Both the position numbers and the translations under genes were made by a program. This document shows, piece by piece, positions 1-12,515 of a stretch of 64,000 bases of DNA; the stretch's first letter is position 1; each line of letters opens with the position of its first letter. The stretch is from Botryosphaeria dothidea. Taxonomy: Eukaryota; Ascomycota; Dothideomycetes; Botryosphaeriales; Botryosphaeriaceae. The notes beneath the pieces are model-generated. The model was not told where the DNA came from, searched no databases, and saw nothing but the letters and a program-made list of their open reading frames with translations. The stretch is from NCBI GenBank assembly GCA_011503125.2, contig WWBZ02000001.1, positions 930,001-994,000 on the forward strand. Reading direction: 5' to 3'.

Positions 1-1517
1 CTCATGTTGTGCACCACAGCTGCATGTCCATCTTGGCGCTTGCCCAAAAGGACGGCGGTCGCGGGCGATCCGCCAAAAGGACACCGCTGTGAAATGACGC
101 CGCTCCGTCTCACGCTGCAACGCGCCGCAGGGCCAGGTACAGGCACCTCGTCGACCACGGCGCGGTGGCTGGCGCTCTCTGCCCTGGCGGAGGCCAGCGC
201 GGTCGCTGCTGCTGTCGGCGCGCTGGCCCGGGCTGGCGCTGGAGCTGGAGCAGACTGTGCGCCGCGGGGGAACTGCATGCCAGCGCGCTGCGATGCGCTG
301 CGATGCGATACGATGCGGTGCTGGAGCCTGAGGCCTGCACGCTGCACGCTGCCGGCACTGTGACAGGGCCGCGTCTCTGGCCCGCCGGGCGGCTGCATGC
401 CCCGGCCTGCCCTGGCCTGCGCTGCCCTGGCCGGCGCTGGCTGCCCGCGTAGCGCTGCCGAGGGCGCAGGCACACTTGCGAGACGTTCTCCGATTCCGAC
501 CAATCTGGCTGACTCAGGCGCGGCCACCCACGACTTGTGCACCTCTGCTGCTCCCGCCATGGCCTCCCAACCCGCCGCCGCCATCGCCGCCGCGCCGCAG
601 GCCGCATGAGCCCAGTGGGCGCCGCGCTCGTGTGCTCTCCTGACGGCGCTGCTGGGGGCGCACGGGCGGTCGCCTCTGCGGCCGCGGATATGGATGCTTG
701 ATGAACGCCACCGCTGCAGCGGGCTAGCTTGCCCTGAACGGCGCGCGTGCTCGCCGCTCGGGCTCTGCACCCCATGTTGCGTTTCCTGCGGCACCCGGTC
801 GCTGCCCCAAGGCGAGGGATGCCCGCGCGCCTGCCCGTTCCCAATATCACTCCTGCTATACTTGATCGCCTCGACCAATTCCTCGACGGCGGAAAAGTGG
901 GCTGACGGGCGATTCGAGGCGAAGACGCCGCTTCGACGTTGGCAGCCCTTGACTGCCCTGTCTGCCCGCCCAAAGTGCCCCCGGACCCTTGCGTCCGCCG
1001 CCGGCAAGCCATTAAAGCTCCCCTCCACCTTGCACCATTGCAACACCATTTGCGCGCGCCGAGGACCCTCCCGCCGCCCAAGTTCTACTTTTCCCCCTCC
1101 GGATCCAAGTCCAGAAGAAACTCCGTCTGTCTGGAAACCACCCCGCCGTGCATGCGTCGGAAGAGCATTCCGCCTCCAAACCCCGTCGCAGTTCCCAAGG
1201 ACTACTGATCCGCCCGCGCCGCGCGCCTTAACCATCCTTTTCTTCCTTCCGCTCCCCGGCCGTCGCGCAGACCCGCTTCGCCTCGCACAAGCTGCGAGCT
1301 CCAGTCAAGACACCCCCCGGCCGCCTGCTGAGACAAGCTTCGACCCGTTTCCCTGGTTTCGCGGCCACCATCTCCTCTCGCCTGGTGGTTATGTGTCTTC
1401 CCGTTGTCAGGAGCGCATAGCTGCATTCTTGCGAACAGACTCTCCGTTGGGTAGGTGCATTCCTCACTACAGCACCACTCCGCTCGGCCCACAACAACAA
1501 CACAGCCCACTGACAAC
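1..1517. other. Gene-free GC-rich stretch upstream of the Ras-GEF gene
   Basis: No reading frame here has a protein-like composition, and the long frames on both strands are GC-rich shadows. A short imperfect repeat built on GCGATGC lies at about 286-317. The last few hundred bases are pyrimidine-rich and probably form promoter and 5' leader of the Ras-GEF gene. Confidence 0.5.
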
Positions 1518-1583
1518 ATGACAGTGACCGACCTCGTTGCCGCCACCTGCAAACGCCATTCTCCGCCTGCCGCTTGCTTCTGA
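1518..1583 (+). promoter_or_regulatory. Upstream ORF in the Ras-GEF leader
   Basis: A 21-codon frame starts at an ATG at 1518 and stops at 1581-1583, before the Ras-GEF coding start. A second five-codon frame lies at 1626-1643. If the transcript starts upstream of 1518, both would be read before the main start and could damp its translation. The transcript start is not visible, so this is inference. Confidence 0.35.
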
Positions 1584-1665
1584 ACCCGCCAATTCGTCTT
1601 CGCAAACCACTGCGCGGCCCGTTCGATGCTGACCTGCTCCTAACGCCGTGGCGCACTCTGCCTTT

Positions 1666-4600
1666 ATGTTACTTTCCTCGCTCTCCGTATCAGGTATTCT
1701 GCTGGACGAGTCCGGCTCCAGGAATACTCGCAAACGGGAGGCCAAGCACGCGAAGAAAGACTCCAAGATGTCCGACCTCTCGCTCAGAGATGGCATGGAC
1801 CGCACAAGCGCGTGCGTTGCGCCACTCACCATTAAGAAGAAATCCTCGACAACGTGGAACAACGATGGCGCCAGGAGCGTGCAGTCTTCGCCCCAAAGCA
1901 GGCGAACAACCGGCTCCGCAAGATCGCAATCCCAAATGTCTCCGCCGTTGACCCCCCGCGCCAACCTAGAGGCCGAAATTCCAGCGATAGAGCCCGAGTC
2001 TTTTCCCAATTACCTGCGCGCCTTCTACCACTTCCACCCGTCTTCCACCATTTCCTCCGTTGGAGATGAATGCTCCATCACGGTGCCAATTAACCAGGGA
2101 GATGTCATCCTTGTCCACTCAATACACCCTAATGGCTGGGCAGATGGCACTCTTCTGGGCTCTGGAGCCCGCGGCTGGCTCCCTACAAATTACTGTGAAC
2201 CCTACGACCACCCATCAATTGCCAATCTTCTGAGTGCACTCACCCATCTTTGGGATCTCGTGAGGAGCGGGGAGAACGGCAACACCATGGTCTTTGCGAA
2301 ACAAGATTATGTCAGGTCAATGATTGCGGGCGTCCGCGTTCTCCTGGTTAGTCTCGACCGGAATCTATTCTCTTTTGCTGGACGACTCGCCCGGTTGAAA
2401 TAAGGATATGCGCTAATGCTTCACAGGAGAAATCTGATTGCTTAACAAGGGAATCGCAGAATGTCCAAGCTCACGTCGGCATCCGGCGGATGCGGAAAGG
2501 CCTATTAGGAGACCTGTCGTCGCTAGTCAAAACAGCGAAGCATTTGCAACAGCTCGTATCCCAGGGCGAGCCTGACGTGCCGATTTACGACCTACTCGAC
2601 GAACTTGTTTTGAAGGCATTCAAAGTCGTAACCCGGGCTGTTCGCTTTCTAGACATCTTCTTCCAGGAGACCCAATCTCTGCCTCTGGCGCAACCGCTTC
2701 TCGAGGCTGCAATGGATGAGGCAGAGAGGCCTCCCACGCCCCCGCACGACGCCTCCGAAAGTAACGTTGAGCAATCGCATTCAGCCGAAGATGGTGTAAC
2801 GGAACCACCCCGAAACGTTACTGCTGTGCCACCCACAGTTACAGCGACAGCGAACGACGAACCGCTTGACGGGAGCAATATGAACACGCCTCGCACCAAT
2901 GCGGACGTCTCCGATATCGTACCGGCGCAAGCATTACCGGCGCTGTCCCCGACGAAATCCATTTCATCCAAGCGCGTTTCTATCGCCCACCGAGCGTCGT
3001 ACACAAGTCAGGTGAGCGGCCAACGCAGACATAACCTTGCATCGGAACGACTTTCCGCCGCGCAAGACTCATTCCTGGGTTCAATTGGCTCGTTCATCGG
3101 GTTACACCTTCAGTCACGCTCCTCAACTGAGCTCCTCACCACTACCCAACAATCCGTCTTCGCGTGCCGCCAACTCCTGAGCGTCGTGGACGAGGTATGG
3201 GTACGCGACGCTCGCCGCTCGGAACCTCTAACTCAAGCAAGGGACGCGATGCATGAGAAGCTGTCTGAGCTCGTGCAAGCGACGAAAGACATGTTTGCTC
3301 ATGCCGAGGCCCACAGCGAGGAGGAGTTCGTGCCTGCGCAGGGCAAGGAAATCGTCATCGCTGCCACCAACTGTGTCCGCGCCGCCGGCGAATGTGTAAC
3401 GAAGGCCAAGGTCGTTATCGAAAGAATCGGTGATTTTGAGTTTGAGCACTCGGGAGCTGGAATCTCTGATACAATCTTCGAGAGCCTCGACCTTACTGGT
3501 GTTTCAGAATCGAGCAACGAACGTGCCTCGCAGGACATCGTCAGCAAACCCTTGCCGGCGCCCCCGAAGGACGCCAGTGCCCCTCTACCACTTGATGAGA
3601 AACCTCTTCCTGAACCGCCTGTCTCCCTTTCTTCTCCAACCGACGCACAAGCTACAAGTCTCCAAAGCCCCACTGCTTCCTCTTTCCGATCCTCCAAGGA
3701 CTCCTTACCGTCTCTAGCCAAACTCCCCATTCCCCACCTCCCTCCACCTTCAGGTAGTACTGCGGACAATTCTCCTAGCACGAATAGCGTCAACTTCCGC
3801 TTCGCTGGTAACAATGTCGGCACGGACAGCGTCAATGCCTCAGACTCGACGAGCACGTACCCTAACAGTCTGCACGGCGACGCAGCAAGCATATCCTCAC
3901 ATACCTCAACACGGGCAACTACACCGGACGATGTGCCGTCGAGTCCCAAGCCTGATTCCATGATGAACAGCTATCCTAGCGTTTCGGAGTTGCGGTCGAC
4001 GACCAGTGAAGATGCCTACGGCGTGGAGGCACAAATGCTTGAGAAGACATACGCTCATGAGCTCATCTACAAGGATGACCAAATCGCTGGTGGGTCTCTG
4101 CCTGCGCTGGTCGAGCAACTTACTACTCATGAGGCTACTCCGGATGCCATGTTTGTCACCACGTTCTATCTCACCTTCCGTCTCTTCACCACGCCCGCGG
4201 AACTCGCCCAATGCCTGATCGACAGGTTCAATTACGTTGAGAACAGCAACGGCATCGCTGTTCCTGTTCGCCTGCGTGTCCACAACGTGTTCAAGGGTTG
4301 GTTGGAGAGCCACTGGCAGGCGGAGACTGACGCTGAGGCGCTTGGTCTCATTTTGACCTTTGCGACTGGCAAGTTGAGGACTGCCCTGCCGTCTGCTGGG
4401 AAACGCTTGGCCGAGCTTGTCACCAAGGTCAGCCAAGTACGGGCAGGGACACCGACGCCTCGTTTGATGTCGTCGCATGGAAAGACGAATACCTCTGCAA
4501 CCGTCTACTCTGCTGCGGACCCCAACGTACCGAACCCGATCATCACTAAGAGTCAACTGAACGCGCTAAGAAACGCTCGTAATGGAACCGCTTCCCTGAG

Positions 4601-5516
4601 CATCCTAGACTTCGATCCCTTGGAAATGGCGAGGCAATTCACACTAATCGAGTCTAAGCTGTTCTGCACTATCCAGCCCGAGGAGCTCCTCGCATCCGAA
4701 TGGACCAAGAAGAATGGACGAGCTGTCAATGTGCGCGCCATGTCGAAGCTTTCTACGGACCTCGCCAACCTGGTAGCTGACACGATCCTTCAACTCGAGG
4801 ATCCCAAGAAACGCGCTATTGTCATCAAGCAGTGGGTGAAGATTGCGGCTAAATGCTTGGAACTCAACAACTACGACTCACTCATGGCCATCATTTGTTC
4901 TCTCAACTCGTCCATGGTTATGCGTCTCAAGCGGACCTGGGAAGCGGTATCGGCCAAGACGAAAGCGCGCCTGGAAGAGCTCCGTGCCATCGTCAATGTC
5001 GGTCGCAACTACGCCGTTCTCCGCAAGCGTCTTGAGAATCACGTCGCGCCTTGCATTCCTTTTGTCGGCATCTACCTCACGGACCTGACTTTTGTCGATG
5101 TTGGCAATCAGACCACACGTCAGCTTCCCGGTGACGGGGGCGCCGATTCAGGCATCAGCGTCATCAATTTCGACAAGCATATGCGCACTGCCAAGATCAT
5201 TGGGCAGTTGCAACGATTCCAGGTCCCGTACCCTCTTGCTCCCGTTCCTGAAATGCAAGAGTGGATGCAGTCGCAGATCGAGCGCGTCCGTGACAGCGAT
5301 CAAAGCAATGTGCAGAACTACTACCGCCGGTCACTTCTCTTGGAGCCTAGGGAAACAAAACAGAACAGCCCAATCGCAGACAATGAGAGCGTGAAGGGAT
5401 TCAGAGACGCAAGTGGAAGTAGCACCAGGGACAGATTCGACTTCTTGAACGCCCTCTCTACGTTCAAGTCGTCTTCTGACAACTCTTCGGGGACGCGTAG
5501 AGGCAGTTTGGCATGA
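1666..5516 (+). CDS. CDC25: Ras guanine-nucleotide exchange factor, CDC25 family (SH3-REM-RasGEF)
   Basis: Two exons, 1666-2346 and 2427-5516, give about 1256 residues. The 80-bp intron has a GTTAGT donor, a GCTAAT branch-like site and a CACAG acceptor. An SH3 domain lies at about residues 115-180 (GDVILVHSI, GWLPTNYCEPY). A long Ser/Pro-rich linker follows, then the REM (RasGEF-N) domain at about 770-870 (FYLTFRLFTTPAEL). The catalytic RasGEF domain is at about 950-1185 (MARQFTLIESKLF, NYDSLMAIICSLNSS, PFVGIYLTDLTFVD). This order is that of fungal CDC25 proteins, which load GTP on Ras upstream of adenylate cyclase/PKA. The start is uncertain: an in-frame ATG at 1768 would also leave all domains intact, and the frame upstream of 1666 has only a GTG at 1648. 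No key region looks damaged. Confidence 0.93.
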
Positions 5517-7552
5517 TCGCACATCTCGTTAATACGCCCCGTTTTCTTTCTCACTCGCTTCTATTTCGGATTCAAACGGCATTGCATGGGTCATTCCGTG
5601 GCGCGTTTCGGAGTTCTCGTTTTTTTTCTTGCTTTCTCCTTTTTTCTTCACTTTTGCTTCCTTGCTTCCAAACCCCGATGCATGGTTGCCTGTATATCAA
5701 TGGGGGCTTTATGACTTTTTCTTATGTTTCTACGCAGCATCAGTTGCTTATGATTTGCTTTCCTACTTTCTGTACTTGATACCTCTTCAGCGTTTTTTTT
5801 TTTTCGCTTCTACAAAGGATGGTTTAAGGATCGGGATCTCTATTCATGCCGGTTACGGGGTCTCATGTGGGATAGAATATACGCGGGTGAGGGGTGAAAG
5901 AAAGGAAAGGTGCTGGTTTACGGATTATTTTCTGTGTCTCTTTCTTGGGTGTTTCTCGCCAACCGCTTCCTTCTTTTTCTATACTTGTTGAGCTTTCGGT
6001 TTTGGAAAGTGTTCGATCCTTTCGGCGAAGGAGCACCCTTTCACTTCTTGTTTCACATTTGTCCCGTCTTTTCGACGACACAGAAAATGGAAAGGACAAA
6101 AGAGGGCCAAGAAAAGGTGGTGGAGTAACGGCACGGTGTTCTTGCTGGACTTCTGAGACGATAAAAGCATACGGCCGGAGTCTGTCGCTTGGAGCGCTTG
6201 CTATTTTCCAGTTTCTTGTCGGTTCGGCTGTGGCACTAAGGTTGTGCCCTGCTGTTGAGCTTAATGCCAGAACGTAGTAAATATTGAAACGCCCTCGCCT
6301 CTACCGGTGAGCGGAATGGTCTGAGCAGAATTTTGGTACCATTTGAGATAACGTGAATAACTGGGCACTTAAGCTGGGCGCAACCCCCTGTGTAGGCAGA
6401 TGTATAAGCTGCGACATATCTCACACTTGATTGGAACGTGGAGCTAGCATACCTCAGGTCATGTCCGGGCATGTATAGCGCGAGGTATTTAGGCAATGGG
6501 TCTTCGGACGCTACCCATCCCGGCTGTTTCGCTTCAGGTGTACCATGTTTGGGGCTCCTTAGCACTGCTGGTTTATAGCGCGCAGCAGCTGAGGCGGAAA
6601 ACGTCCCCACTTATACATAACTCTCCGCGCCGTGGACCCTGAATCGGATGGTTGCACCCTATAGTCGCTTCCATAATATATATTTAGGACTCGGTGATAC
6701 GAAACTTTATTGATAAGTCAATCTAATTTGAGGAGGTCTGGACTTTTATCGGAAGTCGATAAAGCCGTTCCCATTACCGCGGTTGTTAGTGGAGCAAGCG
6801 TGGCTTCTGTCACTGTATGAGATGTGAGTGGCCAAAGTCCTGAGGGTAGTGCCCTTCAAGTATAGGCAAAAGCGGATTTCAAGTACCTTTAGACCTCGGT
6901 GGAGCACTTTATGACGGGAATCCTTCAGCCGAATTACAACTAGTATAATGGAGGCCAACGCCTGGAATATCTCTTGAAAGCAGGGTTACGTAAATGCTTA
7001 ATGTGGGTAGCCCCAAAAGAATGTTCAGTTTTCCTTATTCACCAGAAACAACATACACTCCAGTTCTGTGATTTGACTACTCCTTGCTGTTGATACTTTT
7101 GTTCACGTCATTTCGTGGCAAGGATGAGGCCAATGGGATACTGCTGATGGCGAGGCTGCAAGTCGGCATGACGTAGTTTGGTGGAAATGGGCATTTCAGA
7201 AAGCACTTCCACTCCTCTACGCCCAGTTCCACTACTGACGCTTTCGTAAATTTGAAAGAAATTTGGGGGTTCCTATTTCACAATTAAGAGGACTTGACAG
7301 GGTTGGCGAGATTCCAGCCTGTATATGGCCTTCGCACTGCCACGCCGCTTTGGGCTGCCTGCAGCAAACGCCACGCCAGCTGCAGACCAGCTTCGCTGTA
7401 TGTACATCATACATATGCATGAGCAACTCGCACGCAGCCAGCCTCGTTGACACTGTTGCCCATCTTCCATCTCGTCTGGTCCCTCCTCTGCTCGAGCAAT
7501 TCTACAGTACCCCGCCGTCTGAACCCAGCTTCGCTCACACACACAAACTGTG
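5517..7552. other. Intergenic, T-rich 3' flank then AT-richer DNA
   Basis: The first 500 bases are pyrimidine-rich with long T runs (about 5620-5640 and 5793-5806), consistent with the 3' UTR of the Ras-GEF gene. From about 6250 to 7250 the DNA is richer in A and T and carries only short frames. I see no gene, tRNA or repeat that I can support. Confidence 0.5.
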
Positions 7553-9295
7553 ATGGCCAATCAGAAGAAGACCTGGTTCCTCGTCCCCGGCTGGGACGTC
7601 CCACCTTCCGCAATAAGGCTGGGCCACATCATCGCCAATCCGACCGAGCCCCGCTACCCCCCCCCCCTCAGCCCGTCCTCGACCGGCCCGCAAATCGACA
7701 CCGAGATCTTCCCGGACGTCTGTCCGGAGCTCTACATAAAGCTGTCCGGCGACAGCTCGAACACGCTGGACATATGGGCGCAGTTCCTGCAGTTCGTCGG
7801 CTTGACGGCTGAGGTCAAGCTCAGGCTGGAGGAGGGGATGGAGGAGGCATATTCGTTTGAGAAGCCGAAGACGAAGTGGTTCAGCCCTTCGCCGGCTTTT
7901 GCCAAGGCTTCCATGGAGTCTGCGGAAGCGAGGGACTTCCTGGATGTGGCGGGGACCCGGACGCCTTTGTATATGGTCACTGGAGTGAAGGTTGTGACGG
8001 GAGGGTCCATCACCACAACCCGCAACAAGGGGCACGCTTATGACTGGGAATTTGGAGTTGATGGTACGCCCGTTGGAGCTCCGGTGCTTGCTGGGCCATA
8101 TTTTGAGCGGACTAATGCGGGATTGGAGACAAGCTACAGGAAGGAAACCCCAATCGTTGTTGCATACCAGTTGATGCAGGTTAAGCTCAAAGACAGCACC
8201 TCAATGGCTACTCCATACAGCAGAGGGGCTATTTCCGAATTTGGAGATGGAAAGGAGGAGGAACTCATGGAAGTTGAACTCTCGGACATCTCACTTGAGC
8301 CTGGCTATAAGCACGAAGAAGATCAGGAAGAATTTCTCGATGGTGCCTTCACTCTCTCATCACACGCCGAGGGCAGCCAGGATAGCTGCGTCGTTGTTGT
8401 GCCCGATACGATCTATGTATATGGAAAGTCTGACATCGAATCAGGCGCAGCATTCAATGCTCCTCTGAATATCGGGTTTATAAGCCGCAATATCTCTGGT
8501 CCATCCAACGCTTCGAATTTCGAGAAATCCAGAGAGAACTTTGAAGTTGTACGATCCAGCCTGCCCGAAGTTCAAGCAAACGAGAATCGAACCAATGATG
8601 GAAAGCTCCAGATGTGGTACGGAGATATCATAGCAAAGATTAACGATGCACTTTCCAATGGAAAGTCAGACAGATTACAGACAGATGTTGCTGTTTCGCT
8701 TGATGACATCTTGCTCAGACTCGAACTTTGGATCGTTGAACTGAGCAACAGAGACAATAAATCAAGCAATGGAGATGGCGCTGACCATCAAAAAACACTT
8801 AATAGTCTTAACCGGAGTCTCCTCACTGGTGGAAGTAGACTCATAAATACGCTCATAGAAGGGATGGAGTTGTTGCTACAAAGCATTGACGGGCTGTTGA
8901 GTATCTCGATCGAGATCGAGCAACCAGCTTCACCCAGGTTCGCGAAAATTTCATGGGTTAGCCCGAATACCCCCTACGAACTGCATTTCGTTCTCATAAG
9001 ATATCGAAAGTTAACTTCTCTTCAGCCACTCGGCATTTCATGGTGGACAGCAGTTACAGGATGTTTTGGTCAGCCTGATCGATTCAATGGATGTTCTGGA
9101 TGATCTCTCTGACGCCGTCAGAGCCGAATCAGAGCAGTTCAAAGTAAGATATTAAGTTGCATACAAGGTTGAGTCTGGTGATTCTGCCTCACGATTGGGT
9201 TTCAGATTGGCTGTTATACGCCCCACAATTCCACAACGGAAACGAAGAAAGTTGACCATGTGTCTCCAAATCACGGGATAACACAGACTCAGTAA
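7553..9295 (+). CDS. Three-exon gene, unknown Pezizomycotina family (possible cell-death type protein)
   Basis: Exons 7553-8937, 9026-9143 and 9206-9295 join in phase to give 530 residues. Reading without splicing stops at 9103 in a tail with poor composition. Splicing out 8938-9025 instead recovers a sensible helical segment (DVLVSLIDSMDVLDDLSDA). The first ATG is 7553, since the frame's earlier start at 7550 is GTG. The N-terminus has a pattern I recognise from many unannotated filamentous-fungal proteins: an aromatic VPGW start, then LGHIIANP, then near residue 140 the segment PLYMVTGVKVVTGG. A predicted helical C-terminal half follows. There is no signal peptide or membrane span. Some fungal gasdermin-like (RCD-1 type) proteins have broadly similar layouts, but I cannot show membership. 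The next element downstream is a decayed gene of a possibly HeLo-like type. Confidence 0.7.
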
Positions 9296-9840
9296 CTTTT
9301 GGTACTCCGGGATCTGCAGCCAAAGGGGAATTTTGGATGGCCATGATCAGCTAGGATATTTCATCAATGGTTTTGGGCGTCATTCACCTTTGTCGAGTGA
9401 TTGATGGTCCGGAAACTTGTTTGCTACATCAATATCGAGAAGCACGAAGTCTCCTGAGAAATGCGTAGGCCCAATTCGTACTTGCGTGATAAATGATGGA
9501 TTTCTTAGCAAAATGAAGCCCCGGGGTGAGTGGACGCGAAACCGGAGCAGGCAGCAGGGCGGCCAGGATAGTCGGGATCTCCAACAAATCAAGAATGCAG
9601 ATGTGTGCCAACAAACACTTTTGCCCCACATGGCTGGCTATTTTCAGCCTTGCTGCTCGTAGCACAGGTATTGGCCCACATGAACCCCTCAGAGCGGGGT
9701 TTAAAATCAGCCATCTCGCAAAGCCCACGCCGACACTCCCTTTCAATCTTCTGTTACGCCTAAGGCCAGTTTACCATTCAAAACATTAGATACTATCTTA
9801 CATTTCTGCTATTTCTCCTTGTCGCCCGAAGAATTACAAA
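9296..9840. other. Intergenic spacer, nothing recognised
   Basis: This separates the three-exon unknown gene from the decayed gene downstream. Only short frames occur, none with convincing composition. It should contain the 3' UTR of the first gene and the former promoter of the second. Confidence 0.4.
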
Positions 9841-11203
9841 ATGGAGCCCTTCGGTGTCGCCCTTGGGGCCATCCCCTTGCTCTCAGCCACCTGCAATTTC
9901 TTCATTAGCACAGCTGAAAAGTAGAGCAAGAAGTACCGTGAATGGAAAGGTATCAACACGCGTTTGAAAGCCTATCACCTCCGGTATGAAACCTGCATGG
10001 AAAGGTGGGAGTTCTGGAATCGCTCATGGTGTAGTGACGCTCGAGAGAATTTCGCTCTCATGGATTTCTGAGGCGCGCAAGGCTTGAATGGCGTTCAAAG
10101 AAGAATAAATAATTTCTCTGAACAGGCAACCGAAATGCGTATAGCGTTGGAGAAGACCGGCATGAGAGATGGTACCGAGACTATCACCTCGCCCACAACA
10201 CGTGCTTTGTTTGCACTTGTAAGGAGTGCAGAGCTGAAAGACCGAATCACGAGGTTGATCGAGATCATTGGCGATCTGCAAGAATGTTCTAATCTGAAGT
10301 GGCTGGAGCGTCACGGTAGCCAATATTCAACTCGCAGGATAACTTGTGGAAAATCGAGGCGCAGCATCAAAGGCAACGCGGATTTGCGACATGGATGGCC
10401 AATTTGTACCAGCAACGCCTGTCGTTGCAGAATACCTGGAGTCTAATGCTTCAACGTCCGGAAGATGATTAAAAGGAAACTCTGGTGCCCACTGAGATGG
10501 ATCAATCAGTTAACTTTCTCATCGAACGAGAAGTCCTATCTAATAAGTGGGCAGCTCATATTGGCAAGCTCACGTACAATTCCTTGGATACACCTGGCAC
10601 AATCAAAATTAACGACCTGAGACAAGTCGACTCTCATGTAGACACTGAGCTCCCTCTACCTGTATTCAAAATACCGTATGGATCGCTGGACGCAACCGTC
10701 GAAGGCAGGAAATTTTTGGAATTGGATCGATCGGAAACTGCCTGCGGCCTAGCGGCGTGGTTTCCCTCATTTCACAGACGGCCTGAACGGAAAACGTATG
10801 CTCTTGCGTTATACAGCTTGTCGTATGCGAGGACAATGCGAGGGTCCCATTTCTCGAGCCCAAGAAGCGGATCTTTTGTGGAAAACACGAAGGGCATAGA
10901 GCCTTTCAGGACAGGAGCTTTCTTCTTCTCGAAGTAACTCTGGCCGAACTGGTGCTTTTCAAGCCCCTCGAGATTCGAATGAAACCACTTGACAGCAACG
11001 AAAAGGCCACGTGTTTTTTGTTGGATAATATGGAGCTTGACAGGGCTTCCCTATTGAGGGAGGTAAAATCTCTCAAGTACAAGAGAGCAATCTCACACTG
11101 TTTTGACCTTGACGATGCCCGTTTGGGGGATAGGCCATCTGCTCAAAGTCAAGGGAGATACCTTTGTGAGGTGTTGAAGCCGTATGTGTTACTTGCTCAT
11201 TGA
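9841..11203 (+). pseudogene. Decayed HeLo-like/DUF7580-type protein gene
   Basis: An ATG at 9841 opens a frame beginning MEPFGVALGAIPLLSA, an N-terminus common in fungal HeLo-like and DUF7580-type proteins. It is cut by an in-frame TAG near 9922 and a TGA near 10069, yet the same frame continues with sensible protein to about 10330 (KYREWKGINTRL, RRINNFSEQATEMR). The homologous reading then moves to a second frame (about 10340-10937, with another stop near 10467; NLWKIEAQHQRQ, ERKTYALALYSLSYA). It moves again to a third frame (about 10915-11203; SFLLLEVTLAELVLF, YKRAISHCFDL). At least three stops and two frame changes cannot be explained by ordinary introns. Weak related sequence may run to about 11450. 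Family naming rests on pattern memory, so the decay is surer than the name. Confidence 0.65.
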
Positions 11204-11691
11204 ACCCATTGCTGTGCAAACTGACCGCGTGAATAGCCTGCATGAATATTATCGCGTGGTGAAGAGACTTTCAGAGAAACGGAAGGGAGCGCTGAAGTGC
11301 GTCTCAGCTTGTTGGAGGATGCGAACGGTGATTCTTCTTCGCAACCCATCTTGCGACATACTTGAAGAAAACTGTACCTAGTAAGGATACCGTGACCCGG
11401 GGAGATGTCTACGAGCTCCAGCGACAATGCCTCAACGATGATAGTCCTACGCATTTTGAGACGGAAGAATGGATGAATGTTGACCTTAAAGGAATTGGTG
11501 GCTCGTGCGTGGGCATGGCTCGGTTCCGCTGGGGGGCGGCGGCGCTAGCGATTCCAGAAGCGTGGCCTTAAACCCGCGCCGCGACCTCTAGACACGCAGC
11601 GCAACAACCCACCACCACTCCCTCCCTTCCCAACTTCCAGCTTTCGAGATACCCCCGGTCTTTACACCTAATACGCCTCACGACTAGCATC
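11204..11691. other. Spacer and promoter/leader of SEC61 beta
   Basis: The first half may still hold remnants of the decayed gene upstream. The last 120 bases are pyrimidine-rich (CCCTCCCTTCCC and similar) and end in CATCATGG, as expected for the leader of a housekeeping gene. No TATA box is evident. Confidence 0.45.
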
Positions 11692-12515
11692 ATGGTACGT
11701 CCGCCTCGCCGTCCCTCTCCTGCTCCGTCCACAATGGTCGCGCGCCGTCTGCGCAACCTCCAAGGACGGGGGATCAGCTCCACGTCCAGCTTGCTGCATT
11801 CGCGTTGCCATTGTTCAATATGCGTCGTCGGTAGCGCATCGCTCAGCCGATCCCCACCATTCTCCGCAGATCAGGCTTCAAGCCTGTCTTCTGCCTTGAC
11901 GAGACACCTTGCGCACTTGTCCCAGCACCAATCCAGTCCGTACTCCAAGCTAACCTTCCATGCCACCTAGTCTTCCCCTCGCTCCAGCTCCCCCGTCAAC
12001 TCGCCGCCCGCGACCGGTTCCACCACCGCGCGTCCCTCGTCTCCCAAGCCCCCGGGTGGCCCTGCTGTGGCCATCAGGAGGAAGGCTGCCGCCGACCGCG
12101 CCGACAAGGCCGCCAATGCTCGCCCCAGCAGCACTCGCGCCGCCGGCGCCGGTGGTAGCAGCAGCACCATGCTGAGTACGTGCGCCCCAAGATCCGCAAA
12201 TTCAGAGGACATTGGGAGAAATGAGTCGGCAGCGAGCACGTAAATCGTGTGACCTGTGGCATGTCCGAATGGGAGATTGACGGTTGAAATTCACTGGCAA
12301 CACCTTGATATGCTAACAATTCCTGAAGGGCTCTACACCGACGAGTCTCCCGGCCTCAAGGTTGATCCCGTCGTCGTTCTCGTCCTCTCCGTTGGCTTCA
12401 TCATCAGCGTCGTTGCTCTCCACGGTACGCCCTCCACCCGAATTTAGCTCGCTACGTGAATTCTAACATTCTCTTCACAGTCATCGCCAAGATCACCAAG
12501 AAGTTCTCCGCATAA
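11692..12515 (+). CDS. SBH1: Sec61 translocon beta subunit
   Basis: Four coding exons: 11692-11694, 11971-12175, 12329-12424 and 12481-12515. They give a protein of about 112 residues. The first coding exon is the ATG alone, followed at once by a GTACGT donor and a 276-bp intron with a GCTAACC branch site. The second exon is Ser/Pro/Ala-rich with a basic patch (AIRRKAAADR). The third begins RLYTDESPGLKVDPVVV and enters a single C-terminal transmembrane helix (LVLSVGFIISVVALHVIA), with a short KITKKFSA tail. This is the tail-anchored beta subunit of the ER protein-conducting channel. The LYTDESPGLKVDP block is highly diagnostic, and the length fits the family. Confidence 0.95.

Noticed and set aside
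110..1081. A 323-codon minus-strand frame at the left edge
   Set aside because: Arg/Ala/Gly-rich, typical of antisense reading in GC-rich DNA, with no recognisable domain.
9841..11203. RIP as the cause of the decay
   Set aside because: Attractive, but I did not measure transition bias, and the frame changes need insertions or deletions, which RIP does not make.
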